Source: UBA10649 sp963700255 (GTDB taxonomy: Bacteria > Actinomycetota > Actinomycetes > S36-B12). From it: 64,000 nt of DNA. Location: NCBI GenBank assembly GCA_963700255.1, contig CAVOWW010000029.1, positions 1 through 64,000 of the forward strand. The letters run 5' to 3'. Every line of letters starts with the position of its first letter. The stretch's first letter is position 1. The notes below the pieces were generated by a model. It did no database searches and had not been told where the DNA came from. It saw only the letters and a program-made list of their open reading frames with translations. Both the position numbers and the translations under genes were made by a program. This document shows positions 45,085-54,227 of the stretch, piece by piece.

Positions 45085-45852
45085 ATGGGACTCCTCGAGG
45101 GCAAGCGCATCCTCGTCACGGGGGTGCTGACCGACCAGTCGATCGCCTTCCATGTGGCGCGGCTCGCGCAGGAGCAGGGTGCGCAGGTCGTCCTCACGTC
45201 CTTCGGCCGGGTGATGAGCCTGACCCGCCGGTCTGCGGGGCGACTGCCCAAGCCAGCCCCGATCGTCGAGCTCGACGTCACGAGCGCCGACGACCTCGCC
45301 GCGCTGGCCGACCGGGTGCGCGAGCACGTGGACGGCCTCGACGGGGTGCTGCACTCCATCGGCTTCGCGCCCGAGGCGGCGCTGGGCGGCAACTTCCTGA
45401 ACACCGAGTGGGCTGATGTGAGCACGGCCGTGCAGGTGTCCGCCTACTCGCTGAAGGCCCTTGCCGTGGCGGCCCGGCCGCTGATGGGCCCGGGCAGCTG
45501 CGTGGTCGGGCTGGACTTCGACGCCACCGTCGCATGGCCCAAGTACGACTGGATGGGCGTGGCGAAGGCGGCGTTCGAGAGCACGTCGCGCTACCTGGCG
45601 AGGGACCTCGGGCCGTCGGGGATCCGCGTGAACCTCGTCGCCGCGGGTCCGATCCGCACCATGGCGGCCAAGAGCATCCCCGGGTTCGACGAGTTCGAGG
45701 AGGTCTGGTCGACGCGCGCGCCGCTGGCCTGGGACCTCGACGACCCCGTGCCGGCGGCGCAGGCCTGCGTGGCGCTGATGTCCGACTGGTTCCCCGCCAC
45801 CACGGGGGAGATCGTGCATGTCGACGGCGGAGTCCACTCCCAGGGAGCGTGA
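45085..45852 (+). CDS. fabI: Enoyl-[ACP] reductase FabI (InhA-type)
   Basis: Protein of 255 aa, NADH-dependent reduction of enoyl-ACP. Family features: ILVTGVLTDQSIAFHVA (atypical SDR cofactor loop), HSIGFAPEAALGG, and YDWMGVAKAAFES carrying the Tyr-x6-Lys pair. It is the InhA-like form, target class of isoniazid and triclosan in relatives. Follows fabG by 17 nt. Confidence 0.95.
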   Translation: MGLLEGKRILVTGVLTDQSIAFHVARLAQEQGAQVVLTSFGRVMSLTRRSAGRLPKPAPIVELDVTSADDLAALADRVREHVDGLDGVLHSIGFAPEAALGGNFLNTEWADVSTAVQVSAYSLKALAVAARPLMGPGSCVVGLDFDATVAWPKYDWMGVAKAAFESTSRYLARDLGPSGIRVNLVAAGPIRTMAAKSIPGFDEFEEVWSTRAPLAWDLDDPVPAAQACVALMSDWFPATTGEIVHVDGGVHSQGA

Positions 45853-45855
45853 GGC

Positions 45856-46398
45856 GTGGACGTGGCAGAGGTGACGCACGACCTCATCCTGATCCGGCAT
45901 GCGAAGAGCGACTATCCGCCCGGGGTCGCCGATCATGACCGCCCGCTGAACGCTCGCGGGCTGCGCGATGCACCGAGGATCGGTGCGTGGCTGGCGGCGC
46001 GCGCGGAGGCCGGCTCGGGAGACGTGACGTGCGTGCTCGTGTCCACGGCCCGCCGAGCCCAGCTGACCTGGCTGCTCGCCAGCGGCTCGATGGGAGCAGC
46101 ATCGGCGAGCTGGGTCGACCATGACGAACCACGGATCTACGAGGCTCCGTCGCGCCGCCTCGCGTCGGTCCTGGGGGAGCTGCGGGAGTCCTGCCGCGCG
46201 GCCGTCCTGGTCGGGCACAACCCGGGCTTAGACGACCTCGTGATCGACCTGACGGATCCGGCCGAGCTCGCCGGCTCGCCCTTCGAGGGCTTCAAGACCA
46301 GCACGATCACAGTGCTGCGCACGAACCAGGAGTGGCCCGTGGCGGTGTCGGTGCCGGGCTCGTTCCGCGTGGTCGACTACCACGTCGCCCGAGGCTGA
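45856..46398 (+). CDS. SixA-type histidine phosphatase
   Basis: Protein of 180 aa. Phosphoglycerate-mutase-like fold: RHAKSDYPPGV (phospho-accepting His), RPLNARGLRDAPRIGAWL, VSTARRAQLTW and VGHNPGLDDL (second His). SixA dephosphorylates phosphohistidine proteins; the substrate here is unknown. Convergent with serB, with 5 nt between stops. GTG start 3 nt after fabI. Confidence 0.88.
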   Translation: MDVAEVTHDLILIRHAKSDYPPGVADHDRPLNARGLRDAPRIGAWLAARAEAGSGDVTCVLVSTARRAQLTWLLASGSMGAASASWVDHDEPRIYEAPSRRLASVLGELRESCRAAVLVGHNPGLDDLVIDLTDPAELAGSPFEGFKTSTITVLRTNQEWPVAVSVPGSFRVVDYHVARG

Positions 46399-46403
46399 TC
46401 CGG

Positions 46404-47630
46404 TCAGCGCGTGATCGGGGGTGCGGTGGACTCGATGCCCTCGAGGGCATCGGCCGACTCGATCTCCTCGCGGGTGATCCCGATGAGGAAGAGGACCGAG
46501 TCGAGGTAGGGGACGTTGACGGCGGTGTCGGCGACCGCACGTGCCGCCGCCTTCGCGTTGAACGCGATGCCGAGTCCCGCGGCGGCCAGCATGTCGACGT
46601 CATTGGCCCCGTCGCCGATCGCGATCGTGCGGCGCGGGGGGATCGCGTACTGGCGCGCGAACGCCTCCAGTGCGGCTCGCTTGCCCAGCCGGTCGATGAC
46701 CGGTCCGATCACGTTGCCGGTGAGCACGCCGTCGCGGACCTCGAGCGTGTTCGCGCGCACGTCTGTCACCCCGAGGTCGGCGGCGATGGGCGCGATCACC
46801 TCGGTGAAGCCGCCTGAGACAAGGGCGATGCGGTAGCCGAGCCGGCCCAGCGTGCGGCACAGGGTGCGCGCCCCCGGCGTGAGCGTGATGCGGTCGCGCA
46901 CCCGGGCGAGTGCCGACTCCGGCAGGCCCGCGAGCAGGGCGGCGCGGGCACGGAGGGACTGCTCGAAGTCGAGCTCACCGGCCATCGCCCGTTCGGTGAT
47001 GGCGGCGACCTCCGCCATCACCCCGGCCTCGTCGGCCAGCAGGTCGATGACCTCGTCCTGGATGAATGTGGAGTCGACATCCATCACGACGAGGTACTGA
47101 CCCCGCCGGTCGAGTCCGGCCTCCTGGACCGCGATGTCCGCGCCGTGCTCGGCAGCGACTGCGGCGAGGGGCCTGCGGAGATCCTCGACGGACACGCCCG
47201 AGCCCTGGAACTCGATCGCCGTGACCGGGTACGAGGCGATCCGACGGATCCTGTCGATGTTGCCGCCGCGGTCGGCGATCTGGGCCGCTGCAGCGGCGAC
47301 AGCGCCCGGGCTGAGGGGCGAGCCGAGCATGGTGATGTGGATGCGGTTGCGCCGGCGCTCGTCGTCCTCGGCCGCGCCCGGAACCGTCTCGACGTCCATG
47401 TCGAGGTCCGCCGCAGCATGCCGGACGGAGGTGCGGGTGTGGGCCATGACCGCGTCGTCCCCGGTGACCTCCACGAGGACGGCCAGGATCAGGCGGCCCC
47501 GCACGACGAGCTGCTCCACGTCGAGGACGGTGACCGGATGCTCGTCGAGGGTGGCGAAGAGCCGCCGCGTGACGCCGGGCCGGTCGTTGCCCGACAGCGT
47601 GATCAGCAGGGTGCGCTTCTGGTCCTCCAT
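46404..47630 (-). CDS. serB: Phosphoserine phosphatase with N-terminal ACT domains
   Basis: Protein of 408 aa, last step of serine synthesis. Two regulatory ACT-like domains occupy about residues 1-175 (LLITLSGNDRPGVTRRLF; IHITMLGSPLSPGAV), then a HAD domain: DVDSTFIQDEVID (nucleophile Asp), SGGFTEV and GDGANDVDML. As in mycobacterial SerB2. TAGCGT on the minus strand (47645-47640) ends 9 nt before the ATG. Confidence 0.95.
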   Translation of the reverse strand: MEDQKRTLLITLSGNDRPGVTRRLFATLDEHPVTVLDVEQLVVRGRLILAVLVEVTGDDAVMAHTRTSVRHAAADLDMDVETVPGAAEDDERRRNRIHITMLGSPLSPGAVAAAAAQIADRGGNIDRIRRIASYPVTAIEFQGSGVSVEDLRRPLAAVAAEHGADIAVQEAGLDRRGQYLVVMDVDSTFIQDEVIDLLADEAGVMAEVAAITERAMAGELDFEQSLRARAALLAGLPESALARVRDRITLTPGARTLCRTLGRLGYRIALVSGGFTEVIAPIAADLGVTDVRANTLEVRDGVLTGNVIGPVIDRLGKRAALEAFARQYAIPPRRTIAIGDGANDVDMLAAAGLGIAFNAKAAARAVADTAVNVPYLDSVLFLIGITREEIESADALEGIESTAPPITR

Positions 47631-47670
47631 GACGGTCCAACGCTAGTGCGCCGCGCGTGGCGGCACCGCC

Positions 47671-47676
47671 TAGGGT
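47671..47676 (+). promoter_or_regulatory. -10 box (TAGGGT), leaderless promoter of the 47683 ATPase
   Basis: TAGGGT ends 6 nt before GTG 47683, in the 52-nt gap shared with the divergent serB promoter. Confidence 0.5.
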
Positions 47677-47682
47677 TGCCCC

Positions 47683-48474
47683 GTGGCTGACGTCGTACGG
47701 ATCTCGGGGGCGTGCGTGCGCAGGGGCACGTCCATGCTGCTCTCCGACGTCGACCTGCTGATCACCGAGGGTGAGCGCTGGATCGTCATGGGACCCAACG
47801 GTGCTGGCAAGACCACGCTCCTCCTCCTGGCCTCCGCGCGCATGTTCCCCACCTCGGGGGAGGTGGAGCTGCTGGACGAGGTGATGGGGGCCGTCGACCT
47901 GGCCGACCTGAAGCCGCGCATCGGCTGGGCGAGCAGCGCCATGGCGGCCGACCTGCCGCCGGGGGAGTCCGTGGCCGACGTCGTGATGACGGGTGCCTGG
48001 GCGGTCTCAGGTCGGTGGCGCGAGCAGTACGACGAGGCCGACCGTCAGCGTGCGGAGCGGCTCCTCGAGGACTGGGGGATCGCACACCTGGCCGGTCGTA
48101 CGTTCGGCACGCTGTCCGAGGGGGAGCGGAAGCGCACGATGATCGCCCGCGCCCTCATGAGCGACCCCGAGCTCCTCCTCCTCGACGAGCCCGGCGCCGG
48201 GCTCGACCTGGGCGGCCGGGAGGATCTCGTCGAGCGGCTCGGCCGGCTCGCCCTCGACGAGGACGCGCCCACCCTCGTCGTCGTCACGCACCACGTCGAG
48301 GAGATCGCCGTCGGGTTCACCCACGGACTGCTGCTCAGGGGCGGCCGCGTGGTCGCCGCCGGTCCGCTGCCCGACGTGATGACGGCGGAGGCGCTCAGTG
48401 AGGCCTTCGGCATGCCGATCACCGTGCAGCACGAAGCCGGGCGCTGGTTCGCGCGGCGCACGGCCAGGGACTGA
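47683..48474 (+). CDS. ABC transporter ATP-binding protein (stand-alone)
   Basis: Protein of 263 aa. Walker A GPNGAGKTTL, signature LSEGERKRTMIARAL (Glu in place of the usual Gly-Gly second position), Walker B LLLLDEPGAGLD, H-loop VVTHHVEEI. No permease of the ABC type is adjacent; the next gene is a TSUP permease. It resembles soluble YlmA/ModF-like ATPases of unknown role in actinobacteria. Confidence 0.86.
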   Translation: MADVVRISGACVRRGTSMLLSDVDLLITEGERWIVMGPNGAGKTTLLLLASARMFPTSGEVELLDEVMGAVDLADLKPRIGWASSAMAADLPPGESVADVVMTGAWAVSGRWREQYDEADRQRAERLLEDWGIAHLAGRTFGTLSEGERKRTMIARALMSDPELLLLDEPGAGLDLGGREDLVERLGRLALDEDAPTLVVVTHHVEEIAVGFTHGLLLRGGRVVAAGPLPDVMTAEALSEAFGMPITVQHEAGRWFARRTARD

Positions 48475-48482
48475 ACGGCCTC

Positions 48483-49229
48483 ATGGAGCCGCTGACGTTC
48501 GCCCTGATCGCGGCCGCGGGCTTCGCCGGGGGCTTCATCAACGCAGCCGTGGGGAGCGGCACGCTGATCGTCTACCCGGTGCTGCTGGCCACCGGGATCC
48601 CCCCCGTGGTCGCGAACGGGACCAACACCGCCGGGCTCTCGCCCGGCTCCTTCATGTCCGCCTGGGCGTACCGGGCGGAGCTGCGCGACCGCATGACGGT
48701 GCTGCGCCGACCGATCCTGGCGACGGTCGTCGGAGCGGCGCTCGGGGCCACTCTCGTGGTGGCGCTGCCCAGCACGGTGTTCGTCTCCGTGGTGCCGTGG
48801 CTCGTCGGCCTCGCCACGATCCTCGTGGCGCTCCAGCCGGTGCTCGCGAGGACGGTGAAGGCACACCGTGCGGGGCACCCGAGACGGGTCTGGCCGTGGA
48901 CCGGCCTGATCGGCGTGTACGGGGGCTACTTCGGTGCCGCCCAGGGCGTCATGCTCATGGCCGCCCTCGGACTCGTGTACGACGCGGATCCCCAGCGGGC
49001 CAACGGTGCCAAGAACATCCTCGCCGCCTGCGCGAACGTCACCGCCGCCGCGGTCTTCGCACTCAGCGGTGCCGTGTCCTGGCCCGCTGCCGTTGCCGTG
49101 GCTGCGGGATCAATCCCCGGCGGGTACGTGGGCGGCCGGATCGCCCGACGCCTCCCCGGCTCCGTGCTGCGGGCACTGGTCGTCGCGATCGGGATCGGTG
49201 CCACGCTGTACCTCGTGCTTGGCGGCTAG
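48483..49229 (+). CDS. TSUP-family (TauE/SafE) membrane permease
   Basis: Protein of 248 aa with about eight hydrophobic segments. Repeated family motifs GGFINAAVGSGTLIVYPVLL (first half) and GGYFGAAQGVMLMAALGL (second half). TSUP permeases move sulfite, sulfoacetate or related anions. Substrate unknown. Starts 8 nt after the ATPase gene. Confidence 0.88.
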   Translation: MEPLTFALIAAAGFAGGFINAAVGSGTLIVYPVLLATGIPPVVANGTNTAGLSPGSFMSAWAYRAELRDRMTVLRRPILATVVGAALGATLVVALPSTVFVSVVPWLVGLATILVALQPVLARTVKAHRAGHPRRVWPWTGLIGVYGGYFGAAQGVMLMAALGLVYDADPQRANGAKNILAACANVTAAAVFALSGAVSWPAAVAVAAGSIPGGYVGGRIARRLPGSVLRALVVAIGIGATLYLVLGG

Positions 49230-49291
49230 TGCGCCCTCGCGCTTGTACCGTGGCCAGCATCATCCGCATCGCCTGAGAGGACGCCGTCACC

Positions 49292-50008
49292 GTGGTCATG
49301 AGAGTGGTGCTCGGCGCGGCAGGCGTGCTGCTGCTCCTTGCCGGGCTCGCCATGGGGGGGCTCGCCACCTGGGCCGCGGTCGTCTTCGGCTCGGACGGCG
49401 CCCTTCGCTTCGAGGCGGGCACCATCACTCCGGCCCCCGGGACGCTCGCCACGATCATCGATGTCGAGCGGTTCAGCGCGACGGTCCCGTACGTCGACAG
49501 CCTGGGCACCACCCGCCTGTCGGTCACCTCGGGTGAGGCGGGCGACCCTTCCGACACGGTGTTCCTGGGTGCTGCTGGGACGCCGGCGGTCGACGCCTAC
49601 CTGAAGGGGACGCCATACTCGGTCGCCCTCCGCGAGGGCGGCACCTGGAGCGTGCGGGAGGTCCCTGGCGCGGCGGTCCCGCTGCTGCCCCGCGAGCAGG
49701 ACCTGTGGATCACCGACGACGTGGGGCGCAGGGCATCGATCCAGGTGCCATCGGATCGACCGCTCACCCTGGTCCTCATGCACCCCTCCGCCATCCCCAG
49801 CGGCCCGCTGTCGCTCACCGTCGACTTCACCGTCCCGGGAGTGGCGACCTGGGTCGTGTGGCTGCTCGTGGGGGCGGGGGCCCTGCTCGTCTTCGGGGCG
49901 GTGCTCCTCCTCGTCGCCGTGCGTCGACGGACGCGCACCGGGAGGCACGCTGCCGGGGCATCATCGATGGCAGGGGAGGAGGTGAGCCATGTCGCACCCG
50001 TCGGATGA
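49292..50008 (+). CDS. Membrane protein of unknown function, two TM segments
   Basis: Protein of 238 aa. An N-terminal membrane segment (VLGAAGVLLLLAGLAMGGLATWAA, given here in part) and one near the C-terminus (TWVVWLLVGAGALLVFGAVL) flank an extracytoplasmic domain of about 150 residues rich in beta-type sequence. I do not recognise a family. GTG 49292 or ATG 49298 could start it; GAGAGGA lies about 12-18 nt upstream. It overlaps the next gene by 20 nt, linking it to phospholipid synthesis. Confidence 0.6.
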   Translation: MVMRVVLGAAGVLLLLAGLAMGGLATWAAVVFGSDGALRFEAGTITPAPGTLATIIDVERFSATVPYVDSLGTTRLSVTSGEAGDPSDTVFLGAAGTPAVDAYLKGTPYSVALREGGTWSVREVPGAAVPLLPREQDLWITDDVGRRASIQVPSDRPLTLVLMHPSAIPSGPLSLTVDFTVPGVATWVVWLLVGAGALLVFGAVLLLVAVRRRTRTGRHAAGASSMAGEEVSHVAPVG

Positions 50009-50570
50009 GGACCCCGCGTCCACCCGGATCCTCACGGTCCCCAACGCGCTCAGCTTCGCGCGCCTGCTGGGCGTGCCGCTCTTCCTGTGGCTCATCCTGG
50101 TGCCGCAGGCGGATGGCTGGGCGTTCTGCCTGCTCGCCGTCGCCGGCGCCTCGGACTGGGTCGACGGATACCTCGCCCGACGGCTGAACCAGCGCAGCGA
50201 GCTCGGCGTCATCCTCGATCCGCTGGCAGACCGCCTGTACATCGCGGCCACCCTGCTCGGCCTCGCGCTGCGCGAGCTCATCCCGTGGTGGCTGGTCGGC
50301 ATCCTGGTGGCTCGCGAGCTCTTCCTCCTCGCCCTCCTTCCCCGGATCCGCCGCAGCGGTCGGCTGGCGCTGCCCGTCACCTACGTCGGCAAGAGCGCGA
50401 CCTTCTGCCTGCTGTGGGGATTCCCCCTCCTCCTGCTGGGCGGCCTGCCCACGTTCGGCACCGCTGCCCTCGCCTTCGGCTGGGCTTTCGCGCTCTGGGG
50501 AACCTACTTGTACTGGTGGGCGGGCATACGCTACGCACAGCAGGCGTTCGCACTTCGCGCGCCGGCGTGA
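49989..50570 (+). CDS. CDP-alcohol phosphatidyltransferase
   Basis: Protein of 193 aa, membrane enzyme of phospholipid synthesis. Signature D-x2-DG-x2-AR-x8-G-x3-D-x3-D is present as DWVDGYLARRLNQRSELG followed by VILDPLAD. About five hydrophobic segments. The orthologous position in mycobacteria is held by pgsA2 (Rv1822); whether the acceptor is glycerol-phosphate or inositol-phosphate is not visible. First of a tightly packed cluster running to gcvH. Confidence 0.88.
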   Translation: MSHPSDEDPASTRILTVPNALSFARLLGVPLFLWLILVPQADGWAFCLLAVAGASDWVDGYLARRLNQRSELGVILDPLADRLYIAATLLGLALRELIPWWLVGILVARELFLLALLPRIRRSGRLALPVTYVGKSATFCLLWGFPLLLLGGLPTFGTAALAFGWAFALWGTYLYWWAGIRYAQQAFALRAPA

Positions 50571-50583
50571 CGACGGGGATGCA

Positions 50584-53079
50584 ATGCAGGCAGTGGTGAT
50601 GGCTGGGGGCGCGGGAACGCGGCTGCGCCCGCTGACGACGGCTGTCCCCAAGGCGCTCCTCCCCATCGTCGGCGAGCCCATGCTGGCGCGGGTCATCCGC
50701 CTGCTGAGCCAGCACGGGGTTGACCGGTGCGTGGTGACCCTGCAGCACCAGGCCAGCGTCGTCCTGAAGTACTTCAGCGCCGACCGCGTGGAGGGGGTGG
50801 GCCTGCGCTTCCTCACGGAGCCCCGTCCGCTGGGCACCGCCGGGAGCGTGCGCTACGCGCAGGCATGGCTCGAGAGCGACCAGGACATCCTGGTGATCTC
50901 AGGCGACTGCCTCACCGACATGAACCTCGAGGCCCTCGAGCAGCGTCACCGCGAGGCACGTGCGGACATCACGATCGCGCTGGCCCGCCGCGCTGATCCG
51001 CGCAACTACGGAGTGGTCTCCATCGACGCGGACGGCTGGGTCCGGGCGATGGTGGAGAAGCCCAGCTGGGGCGAGGTCTCGGACGACACGGTCAACACGG
51101 GCGTCTACATCGTCAGCCCGTCAGTGCTGGAGTCGATCCCTGCCGACGAGCCGAGCGACTGGGCCCAGGACATCATCCCGGCGCTCCTCGCACGCGGGGC
51201 GCGTGTCCAGGGGGTCGTCATGGACGGGTACTGGGAGGACGTCGGCACCTTCGCCAGCTACAGCCGCGCGCAGCGCGATGTGCTCGACGGCCTGGTGCAC
51301 AGCGAGGTCGACGCGTTCGAGGTGGCGACGGGAGTCCTCGTCGCCACGGGTGCCGAGCTGTCGCCCGATGCCGATGTCCGTCCACCCGTGTACATCGGCC
51401 CGTTCGCGAAGATCGAGGCCGACGCCATCATCGGGCCGTACACGGTGGTGGGCACCAACGCGCTGGTCCGCTCTCGCGCTGTCGTGGATCACACCGTGCT
51501 GCACCCCAACGTCTACGTCGGGAACGACGCGGACCTGCGCGGCTCGATCGTGGGGCGCGCCACCGAGATCCGCAGGGGTGCGCGAGTCCTCGAGGGCTCG
51601 GTCATCGCGGACGGGTGCACCATCATGGATGGTGCCGTCATCGGGACCGACGTCATGATCTATCCCGGCAAGACCATCGACGAGGGCACCGTCGTGGACG
51701 AGTCGGTGGTGTGGGAGTCACCCGCCCAGCGGCAGGTCTTCAGCGACAGCGGCGTCCGGGGCATCGTGAACGTCGACATGACACCCGAGCGCATCGTGCG
51801 GCTGGCCGCGGCGTTCGCCACGACGCTGCCGAAGGGCGCGACCGTGAGTGTCGGTCGCGACCACTCGCGGGCCGCCCGCGCGCTGAACCGGGCGCTGGCG
51901 GGGGCACTCACCGCCGCGGGCATCAACCTGCGGGACCTTCGCGCGGTCACGACGGCCCTGGTCCGCAACGACACCGCCCGGTACTCCGACGGCGGCGTGG
52001 TCCTCCGCACGACACCGGGGCGCCCCGACAGCATCGACGTCCTCTTCCTCAACTCCCACGGCGGCGAGATCAGCAGCCACCAGCGCGAGGCGATCGAGCG
52101 GATCTTCACCCGCAAGGAGTTCCGTCGACCGCTGCCGTCCGACATCGGCGACATCCGCACGCCGCATCGCGTCCTCGACGACTACGCGAACGACGTCGAG
52201 GCGGAGATCGCCATGGACGCTATCCGTCGCGCCCACCCGCGGATCGTCCTCGACGCCGGCGGCGGTCCGTCCGTCGGCGTGCTGTCGATGATCATGGGCC
52301 GGCTCGGGCTCGACGCGCTCACCGTGGGCGCGGCGATGGAGGAGGAGGCCGCCGCCGACCAGGCGCCGTACCGCGAGGCCGCGCTGCGTCGGCTCAGCGG
52401 CCTGGTCGTGTCGTCGGGTGCTCGCATCGGTGCCCGGCTGGGGCCGACGGGTGAACGGCTGAGCATCGTCGACGAGCTCGGTCGCGTGATCGAGGACGGC
52501 CGGATGCTCCTGATCATGCTGGACCTCATGGCGGCGAGCCGGCACTCGGGCTGCGTCGCGGTGCCCGTGACGACAAGCCGCCTCGCGGAGGAGGTCGCCG
52601 CCTACCACGGCACCTCGGTGCGACGGATCGGTGCCGGCTCGGCCGCGCTTGCCGCCGCTGCCACCGAGCCCGATGTGATCCTCGCCGGGGATGGCCGGGG
52701 CCGCTTCGTGCTGCCCGCCCTCGCTCCGGGGCCTGACGCGATCTCCGCCCTCATGATGCTCCTGTCCCTGATGGCGGACACCGACCTCAGCCTGAGCCAG
52801 CTCAACTCGCGCATCCCCGCGACGTCCGTCATCGCACGAACGGTCACGGTTCCGTGGCACCGGCGGGCCGGGGCGATGCGTGCCGTACGCCTGAACGCCG
52901 AGGGGACCGAGGTCGACACCCTCGACGGCATCCGCGTCGTGCACGACGACGGCAGCTGGTGCCTGGTGCTGCCGGAGGACGACCAGGCCTGCCTCACCCT
53001 GTACGCGGAGGCGGCCGACGCGCAGACCGCTGAGGACCTGCTCGACCACTGGCAGAAGGTCGTCGAGTCCGCGTCATGA
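50584..53079 (+). CDS. Sugar-phosphate nucleotidyltransferase fused to a degenerate phosphomutase domain
   Basis: Protein of 831 aa. Residues 1-235: nucleotidyltransferase with GGAGTRLRPLT, PKALLP, PLGTAGSV, SGDCLTD, VEKP and GYWEDVG, all as in mannose-1-phosphate guanylyltransferases. Residues about 250-375: left-handed beta-helix hexapeptides (IGPFAKIEADAIIGPYTVVG). Residues about 385-831: phosphomannomutase/phosphoglucomutase-like fold, but the phosphoserine loop TASHNP is absent (TTPGRPDSIDVLF instead), the metal loop DPDGDR reads GPTGERL, and the EMSGH-type loop reads GDGRGRFV. So the mutase half is probably non-catalytic. Long actinobacterial relatives share this layout as far as I recall. 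It overlaps DUF881-1. Confidence 0.85.
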   Translation: MQAVVMAGGAGTRLRPLTTAVPKALLPIVGEPMLARVIRLLSQHGVDRCVVTLQHQASVVLKYFSADRVEGVGLRFLTEPRPLGTAGSVRYAQAWLESDQDILVISGDCLTDMNLEALEQRHREARADITIALARRADPRNYGVVSIDADGWVRAMVEKPSWGEVSDDTVNTGVYIVSPSVLESIPADEPSDWAQDIIPALLARGARVQGVVMDGYWEDVGTFASYSRAQRDVLDGLVHSEVDAFEVATGVLVATGAELSPDADVRPPVYIGPFAKIEADAIIGPYTVVGTNALVRSRAVVDHTVLHPNVYVGNDADLRGSIVGRATEIRRGARVLEGSVIADGCTIMDGAVIGTDVMIYPGKTIDEGTVVDESVVWESPAQRQVFSDSGVRGIVNVDMTPERIVRLAAAFATTLPKGATVSVGRDHSRAARALNRALAGALTAAGINLRDLRAVTTALVRNDTARYSDGGVVLRTTPGRPDSIDVLFLNSHGGEISSHQREAIERIFTRKEFRRPLPSDIGDIRTPHRVLDDYANDVEAEIAMDAIRRAHPRIVLDAGGGPSVGVLSMIMGRLGLDALTVGAAMEEEAAADQAPYREAALRRLSGLVVSSGARIGARLGPTGERLSIVDELGRVIEDGRMLLIMLDLMAASRHSGCVAVPVTTSRLAEEVAAYHGTSVRRIGAGSAALAAAATEPDVILAGDGRGRFVLPALAPGPDAISALMMLLSLMADTDLSLSQLNSRIPATSVIARTVTVPWHRRAGAMRAVRLNAEGTEVDTLDGIRVVHDDGSWCLVLPEDDQACLTLYAEAADAQTAEDLLDHWQKVVESAS

Positions 53080-53894
53080 CCACGCCGGTGACCGATCATC
53101 CCGGTGCGACCGACGAGGGCGTGCTCGAGAGCTTCCTCGCCCAGGTCGTCGTCGACGACTACGCCGGCGTCGTCCCTCGCCACGAGGGGCCACGTCAGTG
53201 GACGCGGCACTGGCCCTCCCTTGCCGTGCTCGTCATCATCGGCGTCGTGGTGGCAAGCGCCGTCATCAGCACCCGCACCTCCGATGAGGCTCGCCAGCAG
53301 ACACGCGACGCGCTCTCGGATCGCGTGGCGTCCCTGTCCGCGTCGATCGACGAGCGGCAGGCGGCGGTGGACGAGCAGTCCGCCGCTGTCGACGGCCTCC
53401 AGGCGGAGGTGCTTGCGGCCGGCGCCGCCAGCGGAACGGACGTGGAGACGGCGGCGCTGGCCTCGCAGGCAGGCAGCACGGCCCTGTCCGGCCCGGGGCT
53501 CACCGTCACCATCGACGATGCCCCGGATGCCGAGGCGGGGTCGCTCAACCAGGTGCTGGACCGGGACCTTCAGGACATCGTCAACGTGCTGTGGAGCATG
53601 GGGGCCTCCGGGGTGGCCGTGAATGAGCAGCGGCTCACCGGAGTGACGGCCATCCGCGGCGCCGGCGGCGCGATCCTGGTCAACTACCAGCCCCTGACCC
53701 GGCCCTACACGGTGACGGCGGTGGGCACGACGACGAGCGGGGAGGAGGACTCCGCGCTCCAGTCGCTGCTCACGGGGCTGGGCACCGACTACGGGCTCGT
53801 CTCGCAGGTGGGCAGCGGTGACGTAGCGTTGCCGGCGGGCGAGCTGCGCGCACCGCGCTTCGCACGGGTGGATCAGGGGGGTGGAGAACAGTGA
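53076..53894 (+). CDS. DUF881 family membrane-anchored protein (1)
   Basis: Protein of 272 aa. One N-terminal membrane segment (SLAVLVIIGVVVASAVIS, about residues 48-65), a short coiled coil (RVASLSASIDERQAAVDEQ), then the DUF881 domain (GPGLTVTIDDAP, LQDIVNVLWSMGASGVAVNEQRL, LVNYQPLTRPYTVTAVG). Function unknown. Corresponds in position to mycobacterial Rv1823. Overlaps both neighbours by 4 nt, so it is translated as part of one operon with sbp and the second DUF881. Confidence 0.88.
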   Translation: MTTPVTDHPGATDEGVLESFLAQVVVDDYAGVVPRHEGPRQWTRHWPSLAVLVIIGVVVASAVISTRTSDEARQQTRDALSDRVASLSASIDERQAAVDEQSAAVDGLQAEVLAAGAASGTDVETAALASQAGSTALSGPGLTVTIDDAPDAEAGSLNQVLDRDLQDIVNVLWSMGASGVAVNEQRLTGVTAIRGAGGAILVNYQPLTRPYTVTAVGTTTSGEEDSALQSLLTGLGTDYGLVSQVGSGDVALPAGELRAPRFARVDQGGGEQ

Positions 53895-54223
53895 TCGCGA
53901 TCATCGGTCTGCTCGTGGGCGTCGCGATCGGCGTGCTCTGGCATCCCGTCGTGCCGCTGTGGCTGGAGCCCTACCTGCCCATCGCGATCGTCGCGGCCCT
54001 CGATGCCGTCTTCGGCGGCTTCAGGGCACTGATGGAGAAGCGGTTCGACGATCGCATCTTCGTGGTGAGCTTCCTGTCCAATGTCGTCATCGCGGCCTTC
54101 CTCGTCCTCCTCGGGGACCAGCTGGGCGTCGGCGCGCAGATGTCGACCGGAGTCGTCGTGGTGCTGGCCATGCGCATCTTCGCCAACGCGGCGGCCATCC
54201 GGCGGATCCTGTTCCGGGCGTGA
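53891..54223 (+). CDS. sbp: Small basic membrane protein (Sbp family)
   Basis: Protein of 110 aa with three hydrophobic segments (IIGLLVGVAIGVLW; PIAIVAALDAVFGGFRAL; NVVIAAFLVLLGDQLG) and VLAMRIFANAAAIRR near the end, the DUF1290/Sbp pattern. Found between two DUF881 genes across actinobacteria and Firmicutes near division genes. Exact role unknown. GTG start overlaps the upstream stop. Confidence 0.9.
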   Translation: MIAIIGLLVGVAIGVLWHPVVPLWLEPYLPIAIVAALDAVFGGFRALMEKRFDDRIFVVSFLSNVVIAAFLVLLGDQLGVGAQMSTGVVVVLAMRIFANAAAIRRILFRA

Positions 54224-54227
54224 CGGC

